Translations under genes and position numbers: made by a program
Part shown: in pieces, positions 40,276 to 48,973 of the stretch
How the letters are laid out: each line of letters starts with the position of its first letter
How positions within the stretch are numbered: position 1 is the stretch's first letter
Origin: Ilumatobacteraceae bacterium
GTDB taxonomy: Bacteria > Actinomycetota > Acidimicrobiia > Acidimicrobiales > Ilumatobacteraceae
Assembly: GCA_022843125.1 (NCBI GenBank)
Contig: JALHOG010000018.1
Span: 1-64,000, forward strand
DNA: 64,000 bases
Direction of reading: 5' to 3'
Notes under the pieces: model-generated
What the model saw: only the letters and a program-made list of their open reading frames with translations
The model's database searches: none
What the model was told of the DNA's origin: nothing

Positions 40276-41683
40276 GGTCGAGGACCGTAGCGCGCCGCTC
40301 CCCCACATCGGTCGCCCGCTCCCACGCCCGCGCGAACTGCAACAGCTCGACGTCGCCGCCGGGCCGGCCGACGAACTGCACGCCGACCGGCAGCCCGTCG
40401 GGTGTGAACCCGGCCGGCATCGAGATCGCCGGACACCCCATGAGCGTGATGTCGGAGCACGACCGCATCCAGTCGATGTAGGTCTCCATCTCGACCCCGT
40501 CGATCGACCGTGGCCAGTCGAGATCGACGTCGAACGGCACGACCTGCGCGGTGGGCAGCACCAGGACGTCGTGCCGCTCGAAGAAGCGATCGACGCGGGT
40601 GAGCAGCTGTGCGTGGAGCACCGTGGCCCGGGCGTGGTCGGCGAGGGTGCGCCGGCGCGCCTCCTCGATGTTCCACCGCACCGTGTCCTTGAGCTGATCG
40701 GCAGCGCGGTCATACAGCGCGCCGGCAGTGATCTCGAAGTGCCATGCCCGCAGGGTCTGGAAGATCTCGCGCGCGACTGCGAGGTCGGGCATCGCCTCCT
40801 CGACGATGCAGCCCAGCTCGGCGAGGCGTCCGGGCACGTGCGTCAGAGCCGTTCGAACGGCTGGTTCGACCGGCAGGCCGAGGTCGGGTGTCCAGGCGAC
40901 GCGGGTGCCGTCGACGTCGCGATCGAGCGGCACGTCGAAGATCGAGCCGGGGTCGGGCAGCGACAGCGGCGACCGCGGATCGGGCCCCGCAACGGCGGAC
41001 ATCTGCAGGGCGAGATCGCCGACGGTGCGTGCCATCACGCCGGAGGTGCCGAGCCCGGAGAACGGGGTCTGCGTCGGCCACGACGGCACACGCCCGGGCG
41101 TCGGGCGCAGGCCCACGACGTTGCAGAACGACGCCGGGTTGCGCAGCGAGCCGCCCATGTCCGACCCGTCTGCGATCGGGATCATCCCGGCCGCGAGCGC
41201 GACCGCCGCACCGCCGCTCGACCCTCCGCAGGTGCGGCCCGGGTCGTACGGGTTGCGGGTCGCGCCGAACACCGTGTTGAAGGTCTGCGACCCGGCGCCG
41301 AACTCGGGCGTGTTGGTCTTGCCGATCATGATCGCCCCAGCGACGTGCAACCGCCGGACGATCAGGTCGTCCTCTGTGGGTACGAAGTCGGCGAACAGCG
41401 GCGATCCGAACGTGGTGCGGATGCCGGCGGTGAGCGCGAGGTCCTTGTGGGCGATCGGCAACCCGTGGAGCGGGCCGAGCTCGTGCCCGTGGGCCTGGTA
41501 CTCGTCGGCCTCGTACGCCCAACGGCGAGCGTCGTCGAGGCACATGGTGACGATCGCGTTGACGCGCGGATTCACCCAGTCGATGCGGGCGATGCATGCC
41601 TCGAGCAGTTCGCGGGCCGACAGCTCGCCGCTCCGGATCATCACCGCGAGTTCCACTGCCGGACGATCGACCAGGCTCGTCAT
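40268..41683 (-). CDS. Amidase signature family hydrolase
   Basis: A 471-aa amidase-signature enzyme. The catalytic triad is K80 (GLPIAHKDLAL), cis-Ser within CGGSSGG (155-156) and the nucleophile S179 (GSDMGGSLRNPASF). The C-terminal DWMRSCSDITLMGCPAISMPAGF closes the substrate pocket. It hydrolyses an amide or carbamoyl bond of a small molecule. It is not GatA, because GatB/GatC are absent and the C-terminus differs. The ATG overlaps the MFS stop by 4 nt (ATGA at 41680), so a transported substrate is likely to be its target. Confidence 0.92.
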   Translation of the reverse strand: MTSLVDRPAVELAVMIRSGELSARELLEACIARIDWVNPRVNAIVTMCLDDARRWAYEADEYQAHGHELGPLHGLPIAHKDLALTAGIRTTFGSPLFADFVPTEDDLIVRRLHVAGAIMIGKTNTPEFGAGSQTFNTVFGATRNPYDPGRTCGGSSGGAAVALAAGMIPIADGSDMGGSLRNPASFCNVVGLRPTPGRVPSWPTQTPFSGLGTSGVMARTVGDLALQMSAVAGPDPRSPLSLPDPGSIFDVPLDRDVDGTRVAWTPDLGLPVEPAVRTALTHVPGRLAELGCIVEEAMPDLAVAREIFQTLRAWHFEITAGALYDRAADQLKDTVRWNIEEARRRTLADHARATVLHAQLLTRVDRFFERHDVLVLPTAQVVPFDVDLDWPRSIDGVEMETYIDWMRSCSDITLMGCPAISMPAGFTPDGLPVGVQFVGRPGGDVELLQFARAWERATDVGERRATVLDRE

Positions 41684-42930
41684 GACACACCGACCTGCGA
41701 CGACACGTGGTCGTGATCATCCTCCGCCGATCCGCCGGCGCGGAGCACGAGTGCGCCCGCCAGCGACAGCGCGGCGGCGACGAGGTAGGCCGTGCGGTAC
41801 CCGCCGGCGTGGTCGCGCAGCACCCCGAGCAGCAGTGGGCCACCCGCTGTGCCGGAGATGCTGTACAGCTGGGTTCGGCTGAAGACCCGGGGGTAGTCGC
41901 GCACGCCGAAGCGCTGGACGATCAGGAGCGGCTGCAGCATCAGGATGTTGCCGATCGTGGCTCCGAACAGCACGATCATCGCCAAGAGCTGGAACGAGCT
42001 CTCCGCGAACGCGATTCCGACCATCGCTGCGGCCTGGACCACGCTCAGCACGGTGGTCACCGTCATCAGCGGGAACTTCGTCATCACACGCCCGCCGACG
42101 AGCCGGGCGACGATCGACGTCGCGGCCATCGTCGAGATCGCGAAGCTCGCGGTGCGGGCGTCGATGCGCTCTTCGGCGAGCTTGACGATCTGCTGGATCG
42201 CGCCCACCTGGGACGCGAGCGTGAGCGTGTAGCCGATCGTCACGCAGAGGAAGAAGCGAGAAGCGACGGCCGCGTCGTACGGCACCCCCACGATCGCCCG
42301 CGGCGCGGCGTCGGCGACGGTGCGCTCACCGTCGGGGTCCCAACCGAGCGGCGCCGGATCGGGACGGATCAGGAACCAGGCGAACGGCACGGTGCCGAGC
42401 ACGTACAGCAGGCCGAGCCAGGGCGTCCCGGCCGCCATCCCCTGCCGGTCGAGCAACTCCTTCGCGAACGGCGTGATGAGGATGCCGCCGGCCGACAGGC
42501 CGGTCGACGCCACCGACAGCGCCACCGAGCGCTTCCGCAGGTACCACCGCGTGATCACCGTGGTGACGGGAACGAGACCACCGGCAGCCCAGCCGACGGC
42601 GAACAGCGAGTACACGATGTAGAGCTGCCACTGCTCACGAACCTGGCCGAGCAGGGCGAGCATCCCACCGGCGAGCAACCCGCCGACGACCATCACGTAG
42701 CGCAGGTCGTGGCTGGCGATGAGGCGTGCGATCCACACCCCGCTGATGCCGCCGACGAGGAAGAAGACCGTCGTGGCGAGCGAGACCGACGAGACGTCCC
42801 ACCCGCGCTCGTTGCTCAGCGAGTTGAGGTAGACCGCCAGGCCGTAGAACCCGAGCCCCGAGGCGGTGGTGAGCACCACGAACCCGCCCGTGATCACCTG
42901 CCAACCGGGAAAGCGCGGCTCGGTCGTCAC
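41680..42930 (-). CDS. Major facilitator superfamily transporter
   Basis: A 416-aa membrane protein with about twelve transmembrane helices in two halves. In the N-half, GGISGVWIARLIASHDLRYVMVVGG holds the loop-2/3 MFS motif (ARLIASHDLR in place of GxLaDrxGrR), with SLSNERGWDVSSVSLATTV before it as in the OFA/MCT-like group. It likely takes up a carboxylate or amide. The GTG at 42930 overlaps the dioxygenase stop by 4 nt. The frame open to 43122 is antisense-like. Confidence 0.92.
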   Translation of the reverse strand: MTTEPRFPGWQVITGGFVVLTTASGLGFYGLAVYLNSLSNERGWDVSSVSLATTVFFLVGGISGVWIARLIASHDLRYVMVVGGLLAGGMLALLGQVREQWQLYIVYSLFAVGWAAGGLVPVTTVITRWYLRKRSVALSVASTGLSAGGILITPFAKELLDRQGMAAGTPWLGLLYVLGTVPFAWFLIRPDPAPLGWDPDGERTVADAAPRAIVGVPYDAAVASRFFLCVTIGYTLTLASQVGAIQQIVKLAEERIDARTASFAISTMAATSIVARLVGGRVMTKFPLMTVTTVLSVVQAAAMVGIAFAESSFQLLAMIVLFGATIGNILMLQPLLIVQRFGVRDYPRVFSRTQLYSISGTAGGPLLLGVLRDHAGGYRTAYLVAAALSLAGALVLRAGGSAEDDHDHVSSQVGVS

Positions 42931-43823
42931 GCCTCCGATCTTGTCGCACGAACACCCGTGATGGCGGATTCGGTCAACGGGTCGCCCGCGATCCTCGTGT
43001 GCCACATCCGTCTGGGCTGGGCGGGATCGTGGGGCGTCGCCCGGTGCATGAGGCGCCGGTTGTCCCACAGCAGCGCATCCCCCACCGTCCATCGGTGGTG
43101 GTAGGTGCGCGGAACGGCGCACGCCTCGGCGTCGAGTCGGTCGAGCAGCGCCTCGGACTCGTCGGCAGCGAGGCCGGGGATCGCATGCGCGTGCTGGCCG
43201 ATCAGCAGGTTGGGTCGACCGGTGACCGGATGCACCTTGACCAGCGGGCGGAGCTGTGGGTCGAGGTCGGCGGCGTACCCGTAGAGCTGGTACCGGTCGG
43301 CGTTCTCGGCGCTCACGTGGAGGCCGGCGCGGTCCATGCTGTAGCGACGCGAGTGGTACGCCGAGAGCGTGCCGACCCGCTCTCGGGTGGCGTCGTCGAG
43401 CGCCTCGTACGCGGCGCGCATGTCGGCGAAGCCGGTATCACCACCCTCGTCCGGCACGATCTCCGCGGTGAACACCGCGCCCGCCGCCATCACCGGCATG
43501 AACGTGCTGTCGTGGTGCCACCGCTCGTTCGCGGACAGCGACTTGGACAGATCGTGCTCGACCAGGCGGAGCTCGCCGCCCGGCCCGACGTTCGTCAGTG
43601 CGGTCGCCGTGAACTCGAGCGCACCGAAGCGACGGGCGAACTCGTCCTGCTGCGGCCGCGTCAGGTGCTGCCCGGGGAACACGAGCAGCGCACGGTCGAT
43701 CCACAACTCGGTCAGCTGGGCGATGACCGCGTCGCTCGCACCAGCGAGCACGACGTCGTGGACGATCGCCCCGAACGTGGCGTCGAGCGGCTCCACCGAA
43801 ACGGCCGCAGCATCTCTGCCCAT
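42927..43823 (-). CDS. TauD/TfdA family Fe(II)/2-oxoglutarate dioxygenase
   Basis: A 298-aa dioxygenase. The HxD iron ligands are H103 and D105 (ERWHHDSTFMPVM), the distal His is in LLWDNRRLMHRATPHDP, and the 2-oxoglutarate-binding Arg is in PRRMWHTRIAG. The family oxidises small sulfonates, phenoxyalkanoates or other acids next to a heteroatom. It is the first gene of the operon with the MFS transporter and the amidase, so all three may degrade one compound. The ATG at 43823 is supported by TACGCT ending 6 nt upstream. Confidence 0.92.
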   Translation of the reverse strand: MGRDAAAVSVEPLDATFGAIVHDVVLAGASDAVIAQLTELWIDRALLVFPGQHLTRPQQDEFARRFGALEFTATALTNVGPGGELRLVEHDLSKSLSANERWHHDSTFMPVMAAGAVFTAEIVPDEGGDTGFADMRAAYEALDDATRERVGTLSAYHSRRYSMDRAGLHVSAENADRYQLYGYAADLDPQLRPLVKVHPVTGRPNLLIGQHAHAIPGLAADESEALLDRLDAEACAVPRTYHHRWTVGDALLWDNRRLMHRATPHDPAQPRRMWHTRIAGDPLTESAITGVRATRSEA

Positions 43824-43829
43824 CCGTCC

Positions 43830-43835
43830 AGCGTA
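43830..43835 (-). promoter_or_regulatory. -10 element, leaderless promoter of the dioxygenase operon
   Basis: TACGCT on the minus strand, 6 nt before the ATG at 43823. Confidence 0.55.
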
Positions 43836-43898
43836 CGCACGTGCCGTCGCGGTCTCGGCACAGTCGGACTGTCGCGACGCACGTGCTTCACTGTCGAC

Positions 43899-44126
43899 AT
43901 GGGATCGGACACGGATGAGCACGACGGCCTCCCTCGAACCCGTGCGTCGCTCTACGACCGGAGCCCGCTGCTCCAAACGCTGGGCGACGTCGCGAGGGGT
44001 GACTTGGGCCTCAGGCGTTGGCCCATTCGACGCAAGTACACGCGGGTCTACATCCGACCATGGTGGGCACTCGTGCCACCGGCGGTGTTCTTGGTCGTCG
44101 TCAGCGTTGTCGGGTGGCTTCGATGA
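43899..44126 (+). CDS. Small membrane protein, 75 aa
   Basis: A 75-aa protein with a polar N-terminus (MGSDTDEHDGLPRTRASLYD), a basic middle (RRWPIRRKYTRVYIRPWW) and one C-terminal helix (ALVPPAVFLVVVSVVGWLR). It would be anchored with the N-terminus in the cytosol. No family is recognised. It is divergent from the dioxygenase operon and convergent with sufC copy 2. The basic stretch before the helix fits a real membrane protein, but the gene is not confirmed by a clear promoter or ribosome site. Confidence 0.5.
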   Translation: MGSDTDEHDGLPRTRASLYDRSPLLQTLGDVARGDLGLRRWPIRRKYTRVYIRPWWALVPPAVFLVVVSVVGWLR

Positions 44127-44153
44127 CGCCAACGTCCGGCTTGTGAGCCGCTG

Positions 44154-44963
44154 CTACATGGCGAAGAGGTCGTCGAGGCTGCCGGGGCGGACGGGGGCCT
44201 TCTCGGCGGCGGGCTCGGCGAGCTCCTCGGCCGGGACGAACGCGGCGTAGCCGTCGGTCTCGAGCACATCGGCGAGCTCGGGGCCGCCGCTCGTGACGAT
44301 GCGGCCCTTCACGAGGATGTGCACGTGGTCGCAGCGCAACTCGGTGAGCAGGCGCGAGTAGTGCGTGATCGCCAGCACACCGAGCGGGCTGTCGGGGTCG
44401 TTGCTCATCGCCTCGACCCGCCGCGAGCAGTCGCGCAGGGCGTCGATGTCGAGACCCGAGTCGAGCTCGTCGAGGATCGCGATCTTCGGTTGCAGCACCG
44501 CGAGCTGGAGCGTCTCGTTGCGCTTCTTCTCGCCGCCCGACAGGTCGACGTTGAGGGGCCGGTCGAGGAACCGCTCCTCGAAACCGATCGACGCCGCCTC
44601 GGAGCGCAGCAGGGCATCGAGCCCGTCGGTGCTGCGACCTCGCGTGGTGAGCGCCTCGCCGAGCACGTCGTCGAGCATCACGCCCGGGACCTCGGTCGGG
44701 TACTGCATCACCAGGTGCAGGCCGGCGGCGGCGCGCTCCCAGGTGGGCAGGGCGAGCACGTCGACGCCGTCGAGCGTGACCGAACCGGCGAGCACCTCGT
44801 ACCCCGGCTTGCCCATCACGACGGCCGAGAGCGTGCTCTTGCCGGCACCGTTGGGGCCCATGATCGCGTGCACCTCACCCGACGACACCGTGAGGTCGAT
44901 GCCGCGCAGGATCTCGGTCCCGTTGACGGCGGCGCGCAGGCCGCGGATCTCGAGCGTGCTCAT
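44154..44963 (-). CDS. sufC: SufC-type Fe-S assembly ATPase (copy 2)
   Basis: A 269-aa SufC. It has IMGPNGAGKSTLSAV (Walker A, about 35-45), MQYPTEVPGVMLDDVL in place of the usual FQYP-E-P segment, LSGGEKKRNETLQLA (signature) and IAILDELDSGLDIDALR (Walker B). The C-terminal tail (AEELAEPAAEKAPVRPGSLD) is longer than usual. It is transcribed after sufD and the Rieske gene with ATGA overlaps, the normal suf order. It is diverged from copy 1 at 31371, with E in place of T in the DETDSG/DELDSG box. Confidence 0.93.
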   Translation of the reverse strand: MSTLEIRGLRAAVNGTEILRGIDLTVSSGEVHAIMGPNGAGKSTLSAVVMGKPGYEVLAGSVTLDGVDVLALPTWERAAAGLHLVMQYPTEVPGVMLDDVLGEALTTRGRSTDGLDALLRSEAASIGFEERFLDRPLNVDLSGGEKKRNETLQLAVLQPKIAILDELDSGLDIDALRDCSRRVEAMSNDPDSPLGVLAITHYSRLLTELRCDHVHILVKGRIVTSGGPELADVLETDGYAAFVPAEELAEPAAEKAPVRPGSLDDLFAM

Positions 44964-45313
44964 GACGCTGCCTCCGTGCTGGTCGATTCGTCGGTCGTCA
45001 CCGTCACCACGACTTGGCCGTCGACGACGGCCGCGTCGAACACCGGCACCGGCTGGGTCGCCGGGAGCGTGCCCGGCTCGCCGCTGACGAGGCTGAATGC
45101 GCTGCCGTGTTTCGGGCACTCGAGCTCACGCTCGTCGCACCACACCTCGCCCTCGCTCAGCGACACGTTGGCGTGGCTGCACACATCGCCGATCGCGTAC
45201 ACGTCGTCACCGATGCGGACCACCGCCACGGGGATGCCGGCGACCTCGGCCTTGCGCGCGGCGCCCGACGGCAGGTCGGACAACGCGAACACGGTCTCGG
45301 TGACGGCGCTCAT
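44960..45313 (-). CDS. Rieske [2Fe-2S] ferredoxin of the suf operon
   Basis: A 117-aa soluble Rieske protein. The cluster ligands are C-x-H (DVCSHANVSLSEG) and C-x-x-H (LECPKHGSAF). This NirD/biphenyl-dioxygenase-ferredoxin-like protein commonly sits between sufD and sufC in actinobacteria. A role as electron donor or cluster-assembly helper is suspected but unproven. ATG 45313 overlaps the sufD stop by 4 nt and its own stop overlaps the sufC ATG by 4 nt. Confidence 0.92.
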   Translation of the reverse strand: MSAVTETVFALSDLPSGAARKAEVAGIPVAVVRIGDDVYAIGDVCSHANVSLSEGEVWCDERELECPKHGSAFSLVSGEPGTLPATQPVPVFDAAVVDGQVVVTVTTDESTSTEAAS

Positions 45314-46440
45314 GATGCGACCTCCGCACCCGCGGCATGATCGGCACCGATGTTGAGCTTGGCGGCGACGCTGGCGCGCACCGCCGCCGTGATGTCGCTC
45401 GCAGGGAGCTGGCTCAGCACCTCGTCGAAGAAGCCGAGCACGACGAGCCGCTCGGCCACCTCGGGCCGAACGCCGCGGCTCTCGAGATAGAAGCGCTGGT
45501 CTTCATCGATCGGGCCGACCGTGGACGCGTGGCTGCACTTGACGTCGTTGGTCTGGATGTCGAGGTTGGGCACGCTCTCGGCCCACGCACCGTCGCTCAG
45601 GGTGAGGTTGCGGTTGGTCTGGTAGGCCACCGTGCCCTTGGCGTTCTCGCGGATGCGGATCAGACCGGTGTAGACGCTGCGCGACCGGTCCTGGACGGCA
45701 CCTTTGAAGAGCAGATCGCTCGACGTGTACGGCGCAGCATGATCCTGGATGGTGCGGAAGTCGTGCATCTGATCGCCGCCGGCGAAGTAGAGCGCCACCT
45801 GCCGGGTCGATCCGCCCGGGCCGACGAGCCGCGCCTCGGTGCGCACCCGGGCGTAGTCGCCACCGAGCGTCACGGTGGCGAGCAGGGTCGACGAGTCGCG
45901 ATCGCCCTCGGCCTGCTGGTGGCCGATCGACCAGGCGGCGTCGGACAGTTCGTTGACGGCGAGGTACTGGACCCGAGCTGCGGCGTCGGCTCTGATCTGC
46001 ACGACGGGGAGCACGAGGGCGCGGCCGTCGCCATCGGAGACGAACCGCTCGACCACGGTGACCTGGGAGTCGCGGCCGGCCTCGACCACGAGTCGGGGGG
46101 CCACGAGGGCCCCCGAACCGGGGACGGTGTGGGTGATCACGATCGGCGCCTCGACCACCGTGCCGGCCGGGACCCGCACGTGCACCTGGGCAGCGAAGGT
46201 GCGGTTGAGCAGGGCGAACACGTCGGGTGCCTCGCCGAACAGGTCGACGGTGACGCCACCGATCGTCACACCCTGGGGCAGCTGACCGTCACCGTCGACG
46301 TTCGGTGCGTGCGGGACGGGCTCGTACGCCGAGAGGTCGAGGTCGGTGATCCGGCTGTAGCGCCAGATCTCCTCGTCGGGCGTGGGCAGGGTCACGTCGC
46401 GCCAGGCGTCGATCGTCACGGTGTCGTTCATCACGGGCAC
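45310..46440 (-). CDS. sufD: SufD Fe-S scaffold subunit
   Basis: A 376-aa SufD with the beta-helix core of the SufBD family. It includes ARVQYLAVNELSD, GDYARVRTEARLVGPGG, YFAGGDQMHDFRTIQDHAAPYTSSDLLFKG and DVKCSHASTVGPIDEDQRFYLESRG, whose Cys/His pair (KCSHA) is the SufB-facing site. It forms SufBC2D with SufB and SufC. The GTG at 46440 (MPVMNDTVT) is preferred since TAGAAT ends 7 nt upstream, with a 14-bp dyad over that -10. ATG 46431 is the alternative. Confidence 0.94.
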   Translation of the reverse strand: MPVMNDTVTIDAWRDVTLPTPDEEIWRYSRITDLDLSAYEPVPHAPNVDGDGQLPQGVTIGGVTVDLFGEAPDVFALLNRTFAAQVHVRVPAGTVVEAPIVITHTVPGSGALVAPRLVVEAGRDSQVTVVERFVSDGDGRALVLPVVQIRADAAARVQYLAVNELSDAAWSIGHQQAEGDRDSSTLLATVTLGGDYARVRTEARLVGPGGSTRQVALYFAGGDQMHDFRTIQDHAAPYTSSDLLFKGAVQDRSRSVYTGLIRIRENAKGTVAYQTNRNLTLSDGAWAESVPNLDIQTNDVKCSHASTVGPIDEDQRFYLESRGVRPEVAERLVVLGFFDEVLSQLPASDITAAVRASVAAKLNIGADHAAGAEVAS

Positions 46441-46447
46441 GGGCCGA

Positions 46448-46453
46448 ATTCTA
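46448..46453 (-). promoter_or_regulatory. -10 element, leaderless sufD promoter
   Basis: TAGAAT on the minus strand, 7 nt before the GTG at 46440. Confidence 0.6.
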
Positions 46454-46466
46454 CTACCGGCGTAGT
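46453..46466. promoter_or_regulatory. Suf dyad (candidate operator) at the sufD promoter
   Basis: ACTACCGGCGTAGT (ACTAC-N4-GTAGT, fully symmetric outer arms) starts at the last base of the -10 and fills the -10/-35 spacer. Its inverse, ACTACGCCGGTAGT, matches the sufB site ACTACGACCATAGT at 11 of 14 positions. Confidence 0.6.
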
Positions 46467-46511
46467 GGTAATTCCGATGGCGTGATGCGAAGAACCCGGG
46501 TCAGCCGGTGG

Positions 46512-46862
46512 TCAGCGGCGGCGCCGGAGGAAGCGCCGCCATCCGCTACGGGCTGCCGCCTCGCGATCGGCGTCGACCTCGGCGCGAATGCGTGGGCCGG
46601 CGAGGTTCAGGATCGCTTCGGCTTCATCGAGCAGGCGCGCCGCCGAGCCGTCATCGAGGCCGGCGGGCTCGGGCGGCGTGGGTGGCGTGGTGAGCGTGCC
46701 GTACGTCCAGGCCACGTCGGCGAGCCGACGCTCGTACTTCGGGCACTGCTCGGGGCACCGCCAGGGCGCGTCGGGCGCGAGGTCGAGATTGCACTTCCGC
46801 ACCGTGTCCCCATTGGGGTAGGTACGACTCTCGAAGTGCTTGCACTCCGTCCGCATCGGCAT
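46512..46862 (-). CDS. Cys-rich conserved hypothetical protein, 116 aa
   Basis: The N-terminal half carries four cysteines in the pattern CKHF-x14-KCNL-x8-RCPEQCPKYERRL (about residues 7, 24, 36 and 40), suited to bind zinc or an Fe-S cluster. The C-terminal half is acidic and helical, ending with the basic GWRRFLRRRR. Cys-rich proteins of this length are found beside sufD in actinobacteria; no role is known. TAGTGT ends 7 nt before the ATG, so it has its own leaderless promoter. It lies 71 bp upstream of sufD on the same strand. Confidence 0.75.
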   Translation of the reverse strand: MPMRTECKHFESRTYPNGDTVRKCNLDLAPDAPWRCPEQCPKYERRLADVAWTYGTLTTPPTPPEPAGLDDGSAARLLDEAEAILNLAGPRIRAEVDADREAAARSGWRRFLRRRR

Positions 46863-46869
46863 GCCACCG

Positions 46870-46875
46870 ACACTA
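46870..46875 (-). promoter_or_regulatory. -10 element, leaderless promoter of the Cys-rich protein
   Basis: TAGTGT on the minus strand, 7 nt before the ATG at 46862. Confidence 0.5.
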
Positions 46876-46920
46876 GCGACGCATCGGCGCCCGGATGACG
46901 GCAGCCGGCGACCCGCTGGA

Positions 46921-48837
46921 TCAGAGGCCGTAGAGACCGACGATGTCGGGATGCCCGATCGTCGCCGGGAGCTGGTCTGGGTTCAGGCACGGATCATCGA
47001 TCGGTGCTCCGGGGCGCCACGGTTGTGCGCACGGTCGGTCGTCGAACGCCCGCACGTGCCGCGAGATCCAGTCGGCGACTCCCCACGACCCGAGTGGGCG
47101 CTGGTGGATGCCGTCGTTGTACAGCCAGCCACGGGTGCCACGCAGATAGCCGTCGAGATCCCAGATCCGCACCTCGGGATACCGGCCGGTCGCGACCTTG
47201 GCATCGAGGACCGCGTTCATCGCCACGTAGTTCGGTGCCAGCGAACCCGGCTGGAGGTAGTTGTTGCTGACCACGAAGTTCGGCCAGGCGATGTGGCGGA
47301 ATCCGACCGCCCGAGCAGTTGCGACCACGACGTCGAAGTCGGAGGAGAATCGGCCGTACCAGTCGTCGTAGCCGGCGCCGATCACCAGGATGTCCTCGGG
47401 GGTCACGCCGGAGAGTCGGCGCAACTCGGCGACGAGGCTCGGCGGCGTGTATCCCTCCCGCCCGCGACACGACGGAGCGACGAGGCGCCGGCACGACTCG
47501 AGGTCGGTGATCGCCTCGAAACCCTGCAACCCGGCCAGCGTCCGGTTCCACCGCATCCCGGCCATCGTCGAGTCGGCGATGATGAACACGCGCCGGTCGG
47601 GCGAGGGTTGGTTCTGCGCTGCCGCACCATTGGCGGCTGCGGGTGCGCCGGTGAACCATCCGGTGACGTCGACGACCACCTCGGTCGCCTGCAACGTCGA
47701 CACGCGGATCCCGGCAGTGGAGACGCCGATGATCGCGGCGTTGGCAACGGTTCGCTGCGCCGCTCCGGCATTCACCGACGAGGTGGTCGGGGGCCGGGTC
47801 CGCGCCGCAGATGCCACCAGGAACCCGGCGTCCTCGGTGTCGGTCATGGTGACGTTCGCGGCGACGGCGGCGACCGGACCTCCGGTGAGGGCGGTGACGT
47901 CGAACTCTCGGCTGCCGCCGTCCCACAGCCGCGGGCCACCCCGTGACCCGTACGGCTGGCGGGTGTCGACCAGACGAACAGGGTCGGCGGCGACGAACAA
48001 TCCGTCCTGCGACGGGGACGCCGACTCGCCGGTGAAGTACCCGGTGACGTCGACCACGACATGGTCCCCGGCTGATGTGAACACGTCGAACGCCGCTGCG
48101 GCGACGGGCACGATCGCGAACACCGACCGCGTCTGGCGAGCTGCATCGGTGTTCACGACCGACGCGGTCGGACGAGCGACGCCCGTCGCGTACGCGGTGA
48201 AGAACCCTGGCCCGGTGGAGTCGGTGGTCGTGATGTTGACCGTGACCGCGAGCGCATCGGCGGGCACCCCGGTGACGACCCGGACCGAACCGCCGGGAGC
48301 GGGCCGGCCACCGTTGCGGGTGTCGAGTGCGCGCACCGGCTCGACCGGGACGAAGCGGCCAGCGGAAACTGGCGCCCCGCTCGGCACGAAGTACCCCATC
48401 ACGTCGACGACGAGGTCGGTGGTCGCCAACGAGAGCATCGACAGGCGGCCATCGGCGCCGAGCGGCACGATCTGCGAGTTGGCCACCACCTGGCCTACCC
48501 CGTAGTTGAGCACCGACGTCGGCGGCTGCGGCGTGCCCGCCGGCCAGACCGCCACGAAACCCGGTCCGTCCGGTTCGACGGCGGTGACGACGATCGCCGC
48601 AGCGCTGGCCTCGGCCGGCACCCCGCACGACCCTCCGACGACGTCGAGGCCGACTGCGACGCCGGCGCGCAACCGGCCACCGGCGCCCGACGACGCGTCG
48701 CGGGTGTCGAGCAGTCGACATGGTTCGAGCGGGACGAAGCGAGCGGGCCCCGGGTCGGCGGCCGCGGCGGGTGACGGGCGCACCTCGGGTACGACCGAGA
48801 CGACGATCGCACCGAGGACGCCGAGTACGGCGAGCAC
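46921..48837 (-). CDS. Secreted repeat protein with C-terminal SGNH-like domain (copy 2)
   Basis: A 638-aa protein with a hydrophobic signal-like N-terminus (LAVLGVLGAIVVSVV then AAAADPG). Three repeats of about 120 aa follow, each opening like RFVPLEPCRLLDTRD and closing like VVDVMGYF. From about 425 there is an SGNH-type domain with IADSTMAGMRW (nucleophile Ser) and DGIHQRPLG (Asp/His). The block III Asn is replaced by Asp (GAGYDDWYGRF), unlike copy 1 (VGYNDW). The GTG start lacks a basic n-region; an in-frame Arg-rich stretch (RIRRARRPAA) continues upstream without a normal start codon, so the true start is uncertain. Confidence 0.85.
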   Translation of the reverse strand: MLAVLGVLGAIVVSVVPEVRPSPAAAADPGPARFVPLEPCRLLDTRDASSGAGGRLRAGVAVGLDVVGGSCGVPAEASAAAIVVTAVEPDGPGFVAVWPAGTPQPPTSVLNYGVGQVVANSQIVPLGADGRLSMLSLATTDLVVDVMGYFVPSGAPVSAGRFVPVEPVRALDTRNGGRPAPGGSVRVVTGVPADALAVTVNITTTDSTGPGFFTAYATGVARPTASVVNTDAARQTRSVFAIVPVAAAAFDVFTSAGDHVVVDVTGYFTGESASPSQDGLFVAADPVRLVDTRQPYGSRGGPRLWDGGSREFDVTALTGGPVAAVAANVTMTDTEDAGFLVASAARTRPPTTSSVNAGAAQRTVANAAIIGVSTAGIRVSTLQATEVVVDVTGWFTGAPAAANGAAAQNQPSPDRRVFIIADSTMAGMRWNRTLAGLQGFEAITDLESCRRLVAPSCRGREGYTPPSLVAELRRLSGVTPEDILVIGAGYDDWYGRFSSDFDVVVATARAVGFRHIAWPNFVVSNNYLQPGSLAPNYVAMNAVLDAKVATGRYPEVRIWDLDGYLRGTRGWLYNDGIHQRPLGSWGVADWISRHVRAFDDRPCAQPWRPGAPIDDPCLNPDQLPATIGHPDIVGLYGL

Positions 48838-48973
48838 CGCTGCCGGTCTGCGAGCCCGGCGGATGCGCGAGGGCGGGGCGAGGGCGGTGGCGGTGGCGGT
48901 GTGGAGCTCGATCGCGACAGCTTGTCAGCAGGGCGCAGGTCAGAGGCGTATCGCGGCTCAGCGCCAGCGACGC

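Noticed and set aside
42999-44126. 375-aa plus-strand frame
   Set aside because: Most is antisense to the dioxygenase gene; only the last 75 codons may be a gene.
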